Source: CAYUTA01 sp964447605 (GTDB lineage Bacteria > Bacillota > Clostridia > Christensenellales > CAG-138). From it: 64,000 bases of DNA. The stretch lies in NCBI GenBank assembly GCA_964447605.1, contig CAYUTA010000004.1, positions 1 through 64,000 on the forward strand, in the 5' to 3' direction. The notes beneath the pieces were generated by a model that saw only the letters and a list, made by a program, of their open reading frames with translations, was not told where the DNA came from and ran no database searches. This document shows, piece by piece, positions 15,578 through 24,035 of the stretch. A program made the position numbers and the translations under genes. Positions within the stretch are counted from its first letter, which is position 1, and every line of letters starts with the position of its first letter.

Positions 15578-16723
15578 ATGGACAATATGGCGACACAGCA
15601 GGGCGCAAGGCGCGCCTATCAACCGAATAACAAACGCCGCAGACGGCGTAGAAAGGCCGGCCCGCTGCTGATTTCTGTGCTTGCGCTGGTCGGTCTTGGC
15701 GCTGCGCTTTTGATTTACCAGGCCATCTTCACGCGGCAGGAGTCCATTGCCTCGATGACGGCCACGCCGATCTCCACCTCGTCGACATACCTCAACACCG
15801 GCGAGGGGCTGCTGTATCAGACGGACGGCCAGATTCACTTTTTTCACCTGGCCGACAGCAAGAAAAACTATACCTACGGCATGGGCGCGTCGGACATCCG
15901 GATGTCCGGCAGTTCGTCGATGACCGTGGTGTATAACGCCGCCTCGCTGCAGGTGGTCGGTAAAAAATCGCCCATCGCGTTCAACGGCATGGTCAAGGGC
16001 GTGGAGTGCGGCGAAAGGTTTCTTGCCGTGCTGCGCACCACCGCCGAGGGCGTGGATACCATACTCATCCTCACCGCCGACGGCGAGCAGGTCGACCAGC
16101 GCACGTTCGGCGACCAGTTCATCGTGGACTTCGGCTTTTACAAAACCTCCGTCGAAATGCTCTGGATCGAAACGCTCAGCGACAGCGCGGGCATGCCGAC
16201 GACCACCATCTCCACCTACGACCTCAACCGGCGCGACATCACGGGCGTGATCAATATCCAGGACCAGCTCGTGGATGAAATTTACATTACCTCCAAAAGC
16301 TTCTTTGCCGCGGGCACCAACCAGATTATCCGGTACACGCACGACGGAAACAAGGAGGTCTACCGCAATACCATCTACGGCTACCAGATCGCGGATTTCT
16401 CCTCCGCATCCGGCACGCCGACGTTTCTGCTGACCCCGCGCGGCGGAGACTTTCACTCCGTCAGGCTGCTGACCCTCGAGGAGGGCGGCGCGGCCAACCC
16501 GGTGGAAACCTACCTGCAGCTGCCGGGCGAGGGCGTTGCCGCGTTCATTATGAACAACCGGCTCGTGGTCGCCTCACGCGAAAAGCTGTTCACCTACTCC
16601 ATCCGCGCAAGGCTGCAGTCCGAGGCGACGTTTGAGCAGCCCATCGACGCGGCCGTCAAGCTCACCGACAGCATCCTGATGCTTTCGAGCAACGGTACGT
16701 ATTATCTTACGACCACGAAATAA
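15578..16723 (+). CDS. Single-pass membrane protein with beta-propeller-like ectodomain
   Basis: A 381-residue protein: a basic N-terminus with an Arg/Lys run (residues 19-26), one transmembrane segment at about 28-47, then an outward-facing region of short repeated beta strands (GxxLL, LxVxxRTT, IxxYTHDGNKEVYR) resembling WD40/PQQ-type propellers, as in the DUF5711 class. No catalytic residues are visible. The ATG at 15578 follows AATGGGAGA; the upstream open frame overlaps the lipid kinase and is discarded. It precedes the CvpA-like gene by 60 bp and both are probably in one transcript, suggesting an envelope or cell-wall role. Confidence 0.75.
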   Translation: MDNMATQQGARRAYQPNNKRRRRRRKAGPLLISVLALVGLGAALLIYQAIFTRQESIASMTATPISTSSTYLNTGEGLLYQTDGQIHFFHLADSKKNYTYGMGASDIRMSGSSSMTVVYNAASLQVVGKKSPIAFNGMVKGVECGERFLAVLRTTAEGVDTILILTADGEQVDQRTFGDQFIVDFGFYKTSVEMLWIETLSDSAGMPTTTISTYDLNRRDITGVINIQDQLVDEIYITSKSFFAAGTNQIIRYTHDGNKEVYRNTIYGYQIADFSSASGTPTFLLTPRGGDFHSVRLLTLEEGGAANPVETYLQLPGEGVAAFIMNNRLVVASREKLFTYSIRARLQSEATFEQPIDAAVKLTDSILMLSSNGTYYLTTTK

Positions 16724-16783
16724 CCGGACCGTCCGCCGCGCTGCGGGGGAGCCTGATTTTGAATATGGAAAGGGGCGCGCGCT

Positions 16784-17491
16784 GTGAATTTTATCGACGT
16801 CGGCATCCTGCTGCTGCTGGCCATCACAATCCTCGGCGGATATTATCGAGGTTTTCTCAGCACGGCGCTGAGCATTGCGGCAACCCTCGTGTCGTGGATT
16901 ATCGGGCGCGTCTCCATCCCGCTTCTGGCAAGCGTCATCAAGTCGCAGGATAAGCTATACGGCATGATGCGCTATTACACCGAGGGCTCGGAGTATGTTG
17001 CGCTCACCGACGTGGAGCTGACGCGCGCGCCCATCTCGAGCATATCGGCCGAACAGCTGCATACGGTCATTGAGACGGCCGACCTGCCGCACCCGATGGA
17101 CGCCCGCATCACGCGCAACATTGCCACCGAGGCGTTTTCCAAAGACGGCATCACCACGCTGGGCGACTATTTCAACGAAACCATCGTGTGCGTGGTTATC
17201 AATATCTTTTCGCTGCTGCTGGTGTTCCTCATCCTGCGCGTGCTGCTTGGCTGCGTGATCCGCGGCGCTGAATACGGACGCGGCGGATTCCCCGTGCTGC
17301 AGCGGTTCGACGGCCCGATCGGCGCGGGCCTCGGGCTGATCAACGGCGTGCTTTTGGCGTTTGTGCTGTTCATGCTCGCGCCTATCGCCCTCACGGTGTT
17401 GCCGCGGCTGTATGAATTTTTAAGCGAATCGTTCTTTGGCGAGTTCTTCTATCGGGCGAACTTCTTTGTCTTGTTGATACCGGGGACGTGA
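16784..17491 (+). CDS. CvpA family membrane protein
   Basis: Integral membrane protein of the CvpA (colicin V production) family. In 235 residues there are hydrophobic segments at about 5-25, 30-48, 135-160 and 180-205. The opening (NFIDVGILLLLAITILGGYYRGF) and the late FDGPIGAGLGLINGVL are typical of the family, with a larger than usual insertion between the second and third segments. It starts at GTG 16784, 9 bases after GGAAAGGGG. Family members are linked to cell envelope functions; the biochemical role is not known. Confidence 0.82.
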   Translation: MNFIDVGILLLLAITILGGYYRGFLSTALSIAATLVSWIIGRVSIPLLASVIKSQDKLYGMMRYYTEGSEYVALTDVELTRAPISSISAEQLHTVIETADLPHPMDARITRNIATEAFSKDGITTLGDYFNETIVCVVINIFSLLLVFLILRVLLGCVIRGAEYGRGGFPVLQRFDGPIGAGLGLINGVLLAFVLFMLAPIALTVLPRLYEFLSESFFGEFFYRANFFVLLIPGT

Positions 17492-17632
17492 CGCGGCCAT
17501 CCGTTTTCCCCTACCCAATAAAATTCTGCCTACAAACGCACATGCCGCGCATTAAATGCGTAAATAATCGGAATAAGGAAACGCAGCGAGGAAGACAAGT
17601 ACCGTTTGCCGCAAGCCGACTCCTCCGGCCCT

Positions 17633-18505
17633 TCAGGAGGAAGCCGCCCGTTCCGGCCGGTTATTATATACGCACCAGAGCGTGATGGCCGCAATCACGA
17701 CCGCGCCGCCAATCAGCGACAGCCTGCCCGGCACCTCGGCGGCAAACAGCGCCACCCATACGGGATTGAGCAGCGGCTCGAGCGCGCTCAGCAGCGAACA
17801 GGCCAGCGGAGGGCAGTGCCGCGCGGCAAGGGAATAGAATATGAAAGCCAGGCCGATTTGAAACACGCCGAGCGCAAGGATACACAGGCTTGATTGCAGC
17901 GTAAGCGGCGCGCCTTCGGCAAAAAAGAACGGCATGCCAACGAGCGCGGTTAGCGCCTGCCCCAGCGCCAGCCCGCTGACGCGTTCCTCCTCCGGCGCGT
18001 CGCCGGTGGTGATGAGCATGCAGGCAAATCCAAGCCCGGACACAAGCGCAACGATATTGCCCGGCGCCGAGCCTCCCCGACCCAGTTCGTCTAAAAAACA
18101 GACGGCCACGCCTACGACGGTAAACAGCACCACGAGATAGTCCGCCGCGCAAAAGCGCTGCTTACAAAACACGCCGTAGTACAGCAGCATAAACAGCGGC
18201 GCGGTGTACTGCACGACGATGGCGTTGGCGGCGGTTGTGAGCTTGGTCGCCGTTACAAACGCCAGATAGGTCAGCGCGATGCTCGCCATCATCGCCAGCG
18301 TGCGGCGCGTAATCAAAAAGCGAAACCGCCGCACGGCCATATAGCCGCCGATGACGCCCGCTGCAATCAGGCTGCGCATGCCGGCAATGGCAAACGAGTT
18401 CCAGGGAATCGCTTTGACAAGCACGCCGCCAATGCTCCACAACAGTGCGCACAGCAGCATAAAGAGCATTGAAAGAAACCGCTGTCTGGCCGTTACCGCT
18501 TTCAT
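17633..18505 (-). CDS. EamA/DMT-family transporter
   Basis: Drug/metabolite transporter superfamily permease with ten predicted membrane helices, made of two EamA repeats (about 10-140 and 150-285) in 290 residues. Features include RSLIAAGVIGG near the first repeat and a second repeat ending LNPVWVALFAAEVPG. Members export amino acids, nucleosides or other small metabolites; the substrate is not deducible. The start at 18505 is 6 bases after GGAGG. It is not in an obvious operon, and its end faces the CvpA-like gene. Confidence 0.85.
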   Translation of the reverse strand: MKAVTARQRFLSMLFMLLCALLWSIGGVLVKAIPWNSFAIAGMRSLIAAGVIGGYMAVRRFRFLITRRTLAMMASIALTYLAFVTATKLTTAANAIVVQYTAPLFMLLYYGVFCKQRFCAADYLVVLFTVVGVAVCFLDELGRGGSAPGNIVALVSGLGFACMLITTGDAPEEERVSGLALGQALTALVGMPFFFAEGAPLTLQSSLCILALGVFQIGLAFIFYSLAARHCPPLACSLLSALEPLLNPVWVALFAAEVPGRLSLIGGAVVIAAITLWCVYNNRPERAASS

Positions 18506-18556
18506 ATCCATCCTCCGCTGACGGACATTGTAGCACATCCGGCCGCCATACGACAG

Positions 18557-18955
18557 CTATTTTTCTGTTTCGACAAGCGCGCGCCGCACTTTTTTCGGCA
18601 GACTGCCGCATACGAGCAAATAGGATGTATCGCACATGCCGCGCAGCACCTCCCCGGGCACGCCGCCGTCGAGATATACGCTGTTCCAATGCTGCTTGTT
18701 GCAGTAGAAGCCGGGGATCACGTCTGCATACTGCTGGCGGAACAACTCCGCAAGCTCCGGCTCGCACTTGAGCATGACCATCGTGCGGCCGCCGTATGCG
18801 GGGTACGCTTCCCCCGGCGTGCAGACCGCGGCAAACATCTTGCCGTGCACAAGATAGCGAAACCAATCCCACTCGGGCTTATAGTCCCTGACCGCGCCCG
18901 GCTTTTGCTGTAGATATGCGTCCAGCCATTCGTATTTGTTCATGTAACGTTCCAC
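18557..18955 (-). CDS. MmcQ/YjbR family protein
   Basis: A 132-residue MmcQ/YjbR-like protein with a CyaY-like fold. Recognisable parts: the early WDWFRYLVHGKMFA segment, a central LKCEPELAELFRQQYADVIPG, and NKQHWNSVYLDGGVP. This family is often called a DNA-binding protein, but its function is not established. A GTG at 18955 follows GAGGAAAGCTG at good spacing; an ATG at 18943 is the alternative. It lies 51 bp ahead of the EamA transporter on the same strand. Confidence 0.82.
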   Translation of the reverse strand: MERYMNKYEWLDAYLQQKPGAVRDYKPEWDWFRYLVHGKMFAAVCTPGEAYPAYGGRTMVMLKCEPELAELFRQQYADVIPGFYCNKQHWNSVYLDGGVPGEVLRGMCDTSYLLVCGSLPKKVRRALVETEK

Positions 18956-18996
18956 CAGCTTTCCTCAGTATTTTTACAATTTGGTCCTGCATACTA

Positions 18997-19005
18997 TGGT
19001 ATAAT
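18997..19005 (+). promoter_or_regulatory. Extended -10 element giving a probably leaderless transcript
   Basis: TGGTATAAT at 18997-19005, with exactly seven bases between TATAAT and the ATG at 19013. Transcription would start at or next to the start codon. No ribosome site is present upstream. Confidence 0.5.
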
Positions 19006-19012
19006 GGGTAAT

Positions 19013-20368
19013 ATGAAATCGCGGCGGACAACCCGCTATAACGGCTCCTTTCGCGTCGCGGCGCTGCTTGCGGCCGCGTGTGTGCTGCTTGCCGTCCTAT
19101 TGGCGCTGATGTTGCTGCGCGGCGCGCGGACACGCACGGCGGAGGCCGAGGCGCGGAAAGGTACGCCCGCTCCGCAGCTCCGGACGGCCGCTGTGGCGGA
19201 TGATCCGGCGCAAGCGGGGCCGGAGCCCGCAGATACGCAGGCGCCGATGCCGGCGTTCACGTTCACGCCCGATGAAAGCCATCCGCTGCCCGGCGCGCAT
19301 GAACGGCTCCGGTACGGGCAGGCGCGCACGCTCGGCGGCACGGTAACGTGCAACGATCCCATCACGCGCATCACGGCCATGATCGCGCGCGATTACTGCG
19401 AGGATCCCTTTTATCCGTATATGGCGAGCGTCTCCTTTGCGCCGGAAAGCAATGTGACAAGCTACCGCCTGACCGACGACGACACGGTGGAGGGCGTTTC
19501 GCTGGCGTCGCTGCTCAACCTCAATACGCTCAAGGTCGGTCTGCACACGCTGGTGCTTACGGGCGTATGCACAAACGCCTGCATGCCGTCGTCCGAGGTG
19601 CTTTCCATCCGGTTCTATGTGCTTGACAGCGACTGGAAGCAGTTTGCAGCGCGAGACTTCAGCAACAACAGCTATGAGACCGCGCTTGCGTTCTTTGGCG
19701 GGGATACGGAGCGGTTCCTGTACCGGTACCAGAACGTGGACGGGCGCTATACGGTTGCCGATCCCGATTGGGAAAGCCGCTATATCATCGAATTTCCCAT
19801 GGATGGCGGCGATCCCTGGCTCATCCATATCGACGCCGTCCCCTATTATGAAAAACTACGCGCCTATCTCGATACCACCCATGTGCGCGTGCACGGAACC
19901 AACGGCGACACAGGCGTTTTGCCGCTTAACCAGCTGATCGTGGCGTATCACGGCAGCTATGTTTCGCGCTTTACGTCCGCAGCACAGCGCTATATCAGCC
20001 ACCATGCGCTCGGCGCGACCACCGATGTAAACGCCATAATGGAACCCAACAAAAACACCGGCGCCAACAACGAGCTCGTGGATAACGAGGTGCGCAACCT
20101 CCTTGCCTACAACGGCATTTATAGCGACGCAGACACGCAGTATTACGACTTTACCTATTCGGGGTCCTACCGGTGTACGGACTTCGGCGTGCCGGAAAGC
20201 GTCATAAACTACCTGCTCTACGAGCTGGCGTTTTACCGCGCGGGCTTCCAGTGGGGGCATTACTATAACAGCACGAGCGACGCAATGCATTTTTCCCTTA
20301 CCGACAACATCCGCACCAGGCACGATGGCGCCGGAGGGCTGCAAAAAGTTACGGAATATTATAATTGA
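19013..20368 (+). CDS. Membrane-anchored M15-type peptidase (D,D-carboxypeptidase-like)
   Basis: About 451 residues with a single N-terminal membrane anchor (about 15-37), a Pro/Ala-rich linker and a large outer region. Near residues 329-338 lies S-H-H-A-L-G-A-T-T-D, fitting the SxHxxGxxxD zinc motif of M15 peptidases, and near 424 DAMHF supplies the last histidine. This suggests a zinc D-Ala-D-Ala or related cell-wall peptidase acting outside the membrane. The preceding beta-rich domain (about 95-190) has no match I know. The start at 19013 has no ribosome site but sits seven bases after an extended -10 (see separate entry). Confidence 0.75.
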   Translation: MKSRRTTRYNGSFRVAALLAAACVLLAVLLALMLLRGARTRTAEAEARKGTPAPQLRTAAVADDPAQAGPEPADTQAPMPAFTFTPDESHPLPGAHERLRYGQARTLGGTVTCNDPITRITAMIARDYCEDPFYPYMASVSFAPESNVTSYRLTDDDTVEGVSLASLLNLNTLKVGLHTLVLTGVCTNACMPSSEVLSIRFYVLDSDWKQFAARDFSNNSYETALAFFGGDTERFLYRYQNVDGRYTVADPDWESRYIIEFPMDGGDPWLIHIDAVPYYEKLRAYLDTTHVRVHGTNGDTGVLPLNQLIVAYHGSYVSRFTSAAQRYISHHALGATTDVNAIMEPNKNTGANNELVDNEVRNLLAYNGIYSDADTQYYDFTYSGSYRCTDFGVPESVINYLLYELAFYRAGFQWGHYYNSTSDAMHFSLTDNIRTRHDGAGGLQKVTEYYN

Positions 20369-20370
20369 TT

Positions 20371-20847
20371 TCAGCGCGAAAAGCAAAACAGCCGTCCGTC
20401 TGCCGCCGCCGCGGGAGGGCGCGTCCGCAAAATAAGGCTGCGCCTGCGTTCCAGCGTGCGGGACCTTCCTGCCGGAGACCTTTTGACTCGGCACGCCGTC
20501 CGCTTCCCTTTTGCAAACAGGAGCCGAACCGTGCCTTCACTTGCGGTTTCCCGAATGGAATTGCTCTTAAAACCGATTGTTTCCTCAATCTCTGATCTGC
20601 CGGCGTATGGTGGAAACGCATATACGGCGTCCCACGCAAAGGGCGCCGCGTCATTCGGGTTCGCGCGCTCAGAGGAAACGGAGGCGATGGCCGCCTTTGA
20701 TTTTTGAGCCATTGATTGCAACAATCGGGTTCCCTGCAAAAAATATGCCAATGCGATGAGAAATACGGCTGCCGCAACGCCGGGCTTTCCCTTTCCGCGT
20801 TCACGTTCATCCGCCGCCTTTCCCGCGCCGTCTGTATAGGCGGGCAA
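20371..20847 (-). CDS. Small membrane-anchored protein with WDxVYxFxPY motif
   Basis: A 158-residue frame with one transmembrane segment (about 24-42) and the motif WDAVYAFPPYAGRSEIEETIGF (split here as WDAVYAFPPY followed by GRSEIEETIG). This resembles short anchored proteins of unknown function in many Firmicutes. The following RLLFAKGKRTACRV fits the same family; the last 40 residues are basic and low in similarity, so a 3' frameshift is possible. Start is a TTG at 20847 after AAGGGGCGGA. It ends two bases past the convergent M15 gene's stop. Reality of the gene is likely but not certain. Confidence 0.5.
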   Translation of the reverse strand: MPAYTDGAGKAADERERGKGKPGVAAAVFLIALAYFLQGTRLLQSMAQKSKAAIASVSSERANPNDAAPFAWDAVYAFPPYAGRSEIEETIGFKSNSIRETASEGTVRLLFAKGKRTACRVKRSPAGRSRTLERRRSLILRTRPPAAAADGRLFCFSR

Positions 20848-20979
20848 ACATCGTTCCGCCCCTTAATCGCAAAGAAAGGACGGCGGGTACGGCGGCTCGC
20901 CCATGTGTTTTTGCGTTTTGTCGCGCGGGGCAAGGCAAAAGATTTTTAACGGCATGCATGCCTTCCACGCGGGTAACCG

Positions 20980-21279
20980 TTAAAAATAGCGGTATTCAAC
21001 GCGCGCAGCCTTCTTTCGCTCGGGGAATATCTCGATCTCAAAGGAATCAAAGTCTACGCTCTCCATGAAATCCGCCGGCTTGAATACCGTGCGCGAAAAC
21101 TTCTTCAGTTCCGAAACATGCTTGGGCAGCATAATGGGAACGGCCAGGTCGAGCGGCTTAGCCAGGCTGGCGACGACGGGCGTCCAGCCGGCCAAATCAA
21201 CGGGCCGTGCGGAAGCGAACTCCTGCACGACCTCGTTTTGGATTTTGTGGTTGGTTATGATTTTAGCCCAGATCTTCAC
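20980..21279 (-). CDS. Conserved hypothetical protein
   Basis: A 99-residue protein opening MKIWAKIITNHKI, with a middle LDLAVPIMLPKHVSELKKF and a final strand FDSFEIEIFPERK. It resembles short conserved clostridial proteins of unknown function. No signal peptide, metal site or membrane segment is seen. It starts 8 bases after the stop of the 802-residue zinc-ribbon gene and is probably co-transcribed. Confidence 0.7.
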   Translation of the reverse strand: MKIWAKIITNHKIQNEVVQEFASARPVDLAGWTPVVASLAKPLDLAVPIMLPKHVSELKKFSRTVFKPADFMESVDFDSFEIEIFPERKKAARVEYRYF

Positions 21280-21287
21280 GCTGCAAC

Positions 21288-23696
21288 CTACTTATTCAGG
21301 CTGAACCAGACCCACATATACGGGCTGCCGTCGGTATAGGTGCCCTTGAGAGAGCCCATAACCTGCTTGCGCTCGCCAACGTCGCCGGAATCGATCTTGG
21401 ATTTAAGGCTGCGGTGTACGCAGACGACCGTCTTGCCCTCGGCGATCTCGAGCTTATAGATCGTATACGGGGAACTGGAGATGATTTCGGTCACCTTGCC
21501 GGTGTCCTGATAGTTGCCCTTCGCAATCTCGCCCGCCGCGATCTTATCGAAATCTTTCTCCAGATTGGCGCAGCGCTTGAGGAACGACGAATATTTTTCA
21601 TCCGGCTCGCGCTCCACCACGGCGGTGGCCGTCGTTTCGTTATATCCCTCCTGTGCGGCGGTCAGCTTCACGTCGTATGCGCCGACGGCAGGCACCGTCA
21701 CCGCAACGGCGAACGTACCCGTCTCGCCGACGGTGGCCTCGCCAAATTTAAGATCCGAACCGTCGTCCGCGCTTGCCGTAAGCTTCGCGCCCGGCGTAAC
21801 GGTGCCGGTGAGCGTAACCGTGCCGGTTTTGGTGCGCAGCGAACTCTCCTTGTCCGCCTCCACATTGGGGTCGTTGTTGACCAGCAGCGATAGGTTCTGT
21901 ATGACGAACGGCTCGATGGTGATCACCTTGCGCGCGGTCACATAGTTGTTTTTTCGCGCCTCGATGACAATGAGCTCGCGCCCCTGCTCGTCGGTCTGGT
22001 AATTGCCGGAGCCTGTTGCCGCCGGCGCGGCCGTGTCCGCCGCAGGGGGCGCGGGTTCCGGCGCGTCCGCGCCTTGCGTATCGGCGTCGCCCGTATCTGC
22101 GCCTTGCGTATCGGCGTTACCCGTGTCTGCGCCTTGCGTATCGGCGTCGCCCGTATCTGCGCCTTGCGTATCGGCGTTACCCGTGTCTGCGCCTTGCGTA
22201 TCGGCGTTGTCCGCAGCCGTAGGCGTAGCGGCTCCACCGCCGCCGACCGGCCGTCTGGGTTCATAGGAGGTGGTGAAGATGCCGCCGTCATACACGGGCA
22301 TCTTCTCATCGTTGATATACACCTCGACGGTATGATCGTCCACCGTACCGGAGATGATGACGGGGGAATTGGAATAGGTCTGCTGCACCGTTTCCGTGGA
22401 CGGATCGGTCAGAGAGAGGTTCAGCTTCGGCAACGTTACGGTAATATCGTCAACCGCAAGCTGGATGGTCTCACCCGTAGGCGTATCGACCTGGATATTG
22501 GGCGTGATGGTGACCGCCTCGCTGTCGCACGGCTTGTTGGGCAGGAACACATCGCGCGCAATGCGCAAAACCACATGGTCGTTGGACGGAACCGTCGCCG
22601 TGTCCTCGCGCAGCTCCGCGTCGGTTACAATGCGGATGGTGCTGCCCGTTGGGGCATAGACGTTTACGTCATAATACAGATCGCCCGTTTCCGGATCGGT
22701 ATACTCGGTCAGCGTCGCGGTATTCATCAGGTCCGTGGGGGAGTCGCCTCCGAGGGGTTCGGGGATATTGCCGTCCGGCGTACCTTCGCCGGGGTCCTTG
22801 CTGTTGCCAAAGGCCGACGTGATGGAGGCAAACATCTTGCCCGCATCCCCGTCAAAGTTCTTGTTTACGATATAGATGCCGAACACGACAATGAGCGCCA
22901 CAAGCAGTACGATCAGGCCCCAGAAGAGGAGCGTCGTTCCCTTGCCCCGCTTTTTGGGCATATCGTCAAAGTCATCGTCGTCAAATTCGTCGTCGTCGTC
23001 GTCAAACTCGTCGTTATCGAACTCGTCGTCGAATTCATCGTCGTCAAATTCGTCGTCATCGCCGTACTTCGACGCCTTGGCCTTCTTTGCCTTGTTTTTG
23101 ACGGCCCCCTTCCCCTTTTTCTTTCTGGGCTCGTCGTCGAATTCATCGTCGTCGAATTCGTCGTCGAATTCGTCAATGGGCGCACGCTTAGCCGGCGCCG
23201 CCTTTTTTGCCGGCGCGGCCTGTCTGGCCGCCGTTTGTGCCGCGGGCTTTGCCGCCGCGGCGGCTCCGGCTGCGGCTACCGTGCCGAGCTGCTGGCCGCA
23301 ATAGGGACAAAACGGCGCGTCGGGAAGCGCGGGCTTGCCACAGTTGGGGCAGGTGGCAAGCTGCGGCTGCTGCGAAACCGTTGTAGTTGCACCGGCGCTG
23401 GACGAGAGCGGCGTATAGCTTGCCGAAGACTGCGCCTGTACGGGCGCGGCCGTCGGCTGCGCTGCCGGCGGCGAATAGGCCGCCGGGTCGGATGCGCCGG
23501 CAAAGGCGCGCGTAGGCCAGCTTGGCGCCGACACAAAGCCGCGTGCCGGACGGGCGGAATCCTCCTGTGTTTGTTCAATGGTTTGTTGCGATTCGGCCGC
23601 CGCCGCAGAAGCGTCCGAATCCCTCAGCTTTGCGGCACAAACCCTGCAATGTGTCAGGTGTTCGGCATTGTAAGCGCCACATTCTCTGCATACCAT
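21288..23696 (-). CDS. Large zinc-ribbon membrane protein with acidic and tandem-repeat regions
   Basis: An 802-residue modular protein. Order: a zinc ribbon (CREC...CRVC, residues 3-24), an Ala/Pro/Ser linker, a second zinc ribbon (CPNC...CPYC, about 113-135), a long Asp/Glu/Phe run (DDEFDDEFD type), and a transmembrane segment at about 255-278. The outer part holds several beta-sandwich units resembling Ig-like or cadherin-like domains. It is interrupted by a (DTQGADTGNA/DA) repeat coded by 60 bp DNA repeats at 22070-22208. The ATG at 23696 follows GGAGG; the TTG at 23714 is that ribosome site. Proposed as an envelope scaffold or sensor; no enzyme motif seen. Confidence 0.8.
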   Translation of the reverse strand: MVCRECGAYNAEHLTHCRVCAAKLRDSDASAAAAESQQTIEQTQEDSARPARGFVSAPSWPTRAFAGASDPAAYSPPAAQPTAAPVQAQSSASYTPLSSSAGATTTVSQQPQLATCPNCGKPALPDAPFCPYCGQQLGTVAAAGAAAAAKPAAQTAARQAAPAKKAAPAKRAPIDEFDDEFDDDEFDDEPRKKKGKGAVKNKAKKAKASKYGDDDEFDDDEFDDEFDNDEFDDDDDEFDDDDFDDMPKKRGKGTTLLFWGLIVLLVALIVVFGIYIVNKNFDGDAGKMFASITSAFGNSKDPGEGTPDGNIPEPLGGDSPTDLMNTATLTEYTDPETGDLYYDVNVYAPTGSTIRIVTDAELREDTATVPSNDHVVLRIARDVFLPNKPCDSEAVTITPNIQVDTPTGETIQLAVDDITVTLPKLNLSLTDPSTETVQQTYSNSPVIISGTVDDHTVEVYINDEKMPVYDGGIFTTSYEPRRPVGGGGAATPTAADNADTQGADTGNADTQGADTGDADTQGADTGNADTQGADTGDADTQGADAPEPAPPAADTAAPAATGSGNYQTDEQGRELIVIEARKNNYVTARKVITIEPFVIQNLSLLVNNDPNVEADKESSLRTKTGTVTLTGTVTPGAKLTASADDGSDLKFGEATVGETGTFAVAVTVPAVGAYDVKLTAAQEGYNETTATAVVEREPDEKYSSFLKRCANLEKDFDKIAAGEIAKGNYQDTGKVTEIISSSPYTIYKLEIAEGKTVVCVHRSLKSKIDSGDVGERKQVMGSLKGTYTDGSPYMWVWFSLNK
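22070..22208 (-). repeat. Tandem repeat inside the zinc-ribbon protein gene
   Basis: Two full 60 bp units plus a partial third, each made of two 30 bp halves differing in a few bases (GCGCCTTGCGTATCGGCG followed by TCGCCCGTATCT or TTACCCGTGTCT). The length is a multiple of three, so the reading frame survives expansion or loss. Confidence 0.9.
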
Positions 23697-24035
23697 AGTA
23701 TTTGTTTCCTCCAATCAGCTTAAAAGCCGGGGTAGTTCATTCTTGCGTTCCAGCGGTGAATTACCATGCATGATAAAACATATATGGTACATTGCATTCA
23801 TTATACATCCATATATACAAAACCAACCAAGAACAAATCGTAAACTTTCTTGTCCAAATCTCTGATCTTTTGTATTCCTGCGCGCTATTGGGCTGAAAAT
23901 TTATTTTGGGAATATGCAAAGCGCGCGCATATCGGGTTTCGGCGGCACGGGGGCGCGGGGATGGAAAGATGGAAGGGACCCGGCGCGCGGAAACCTATCT
24001 GACCGCATGGCCGGGGCAGACGCGGCTATTTCAGG
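23697..24035. other. Intergenic region, AT-rich
   Basis: About 340 bp. 23760-23840 is AT-rich with TATATGG-like repeats and a TATAAT on the minus strand that probably drives the zinc-ribbon gene, though I find no well-spaced -35. The rest shows no gene or clear structure. Confidence 0.45.

Noticed and set aside
22070..22208. CRISPR array
   Set aside because: The units are contiguous tandem repeats without unique spacers and are translated in frame.
22074..23723. 549-codon plus-strand frame
   Set aside because: Antisense to the zinc-ribbon gene; the apparent repeats are the complement of the 60 bp tandem repeat.
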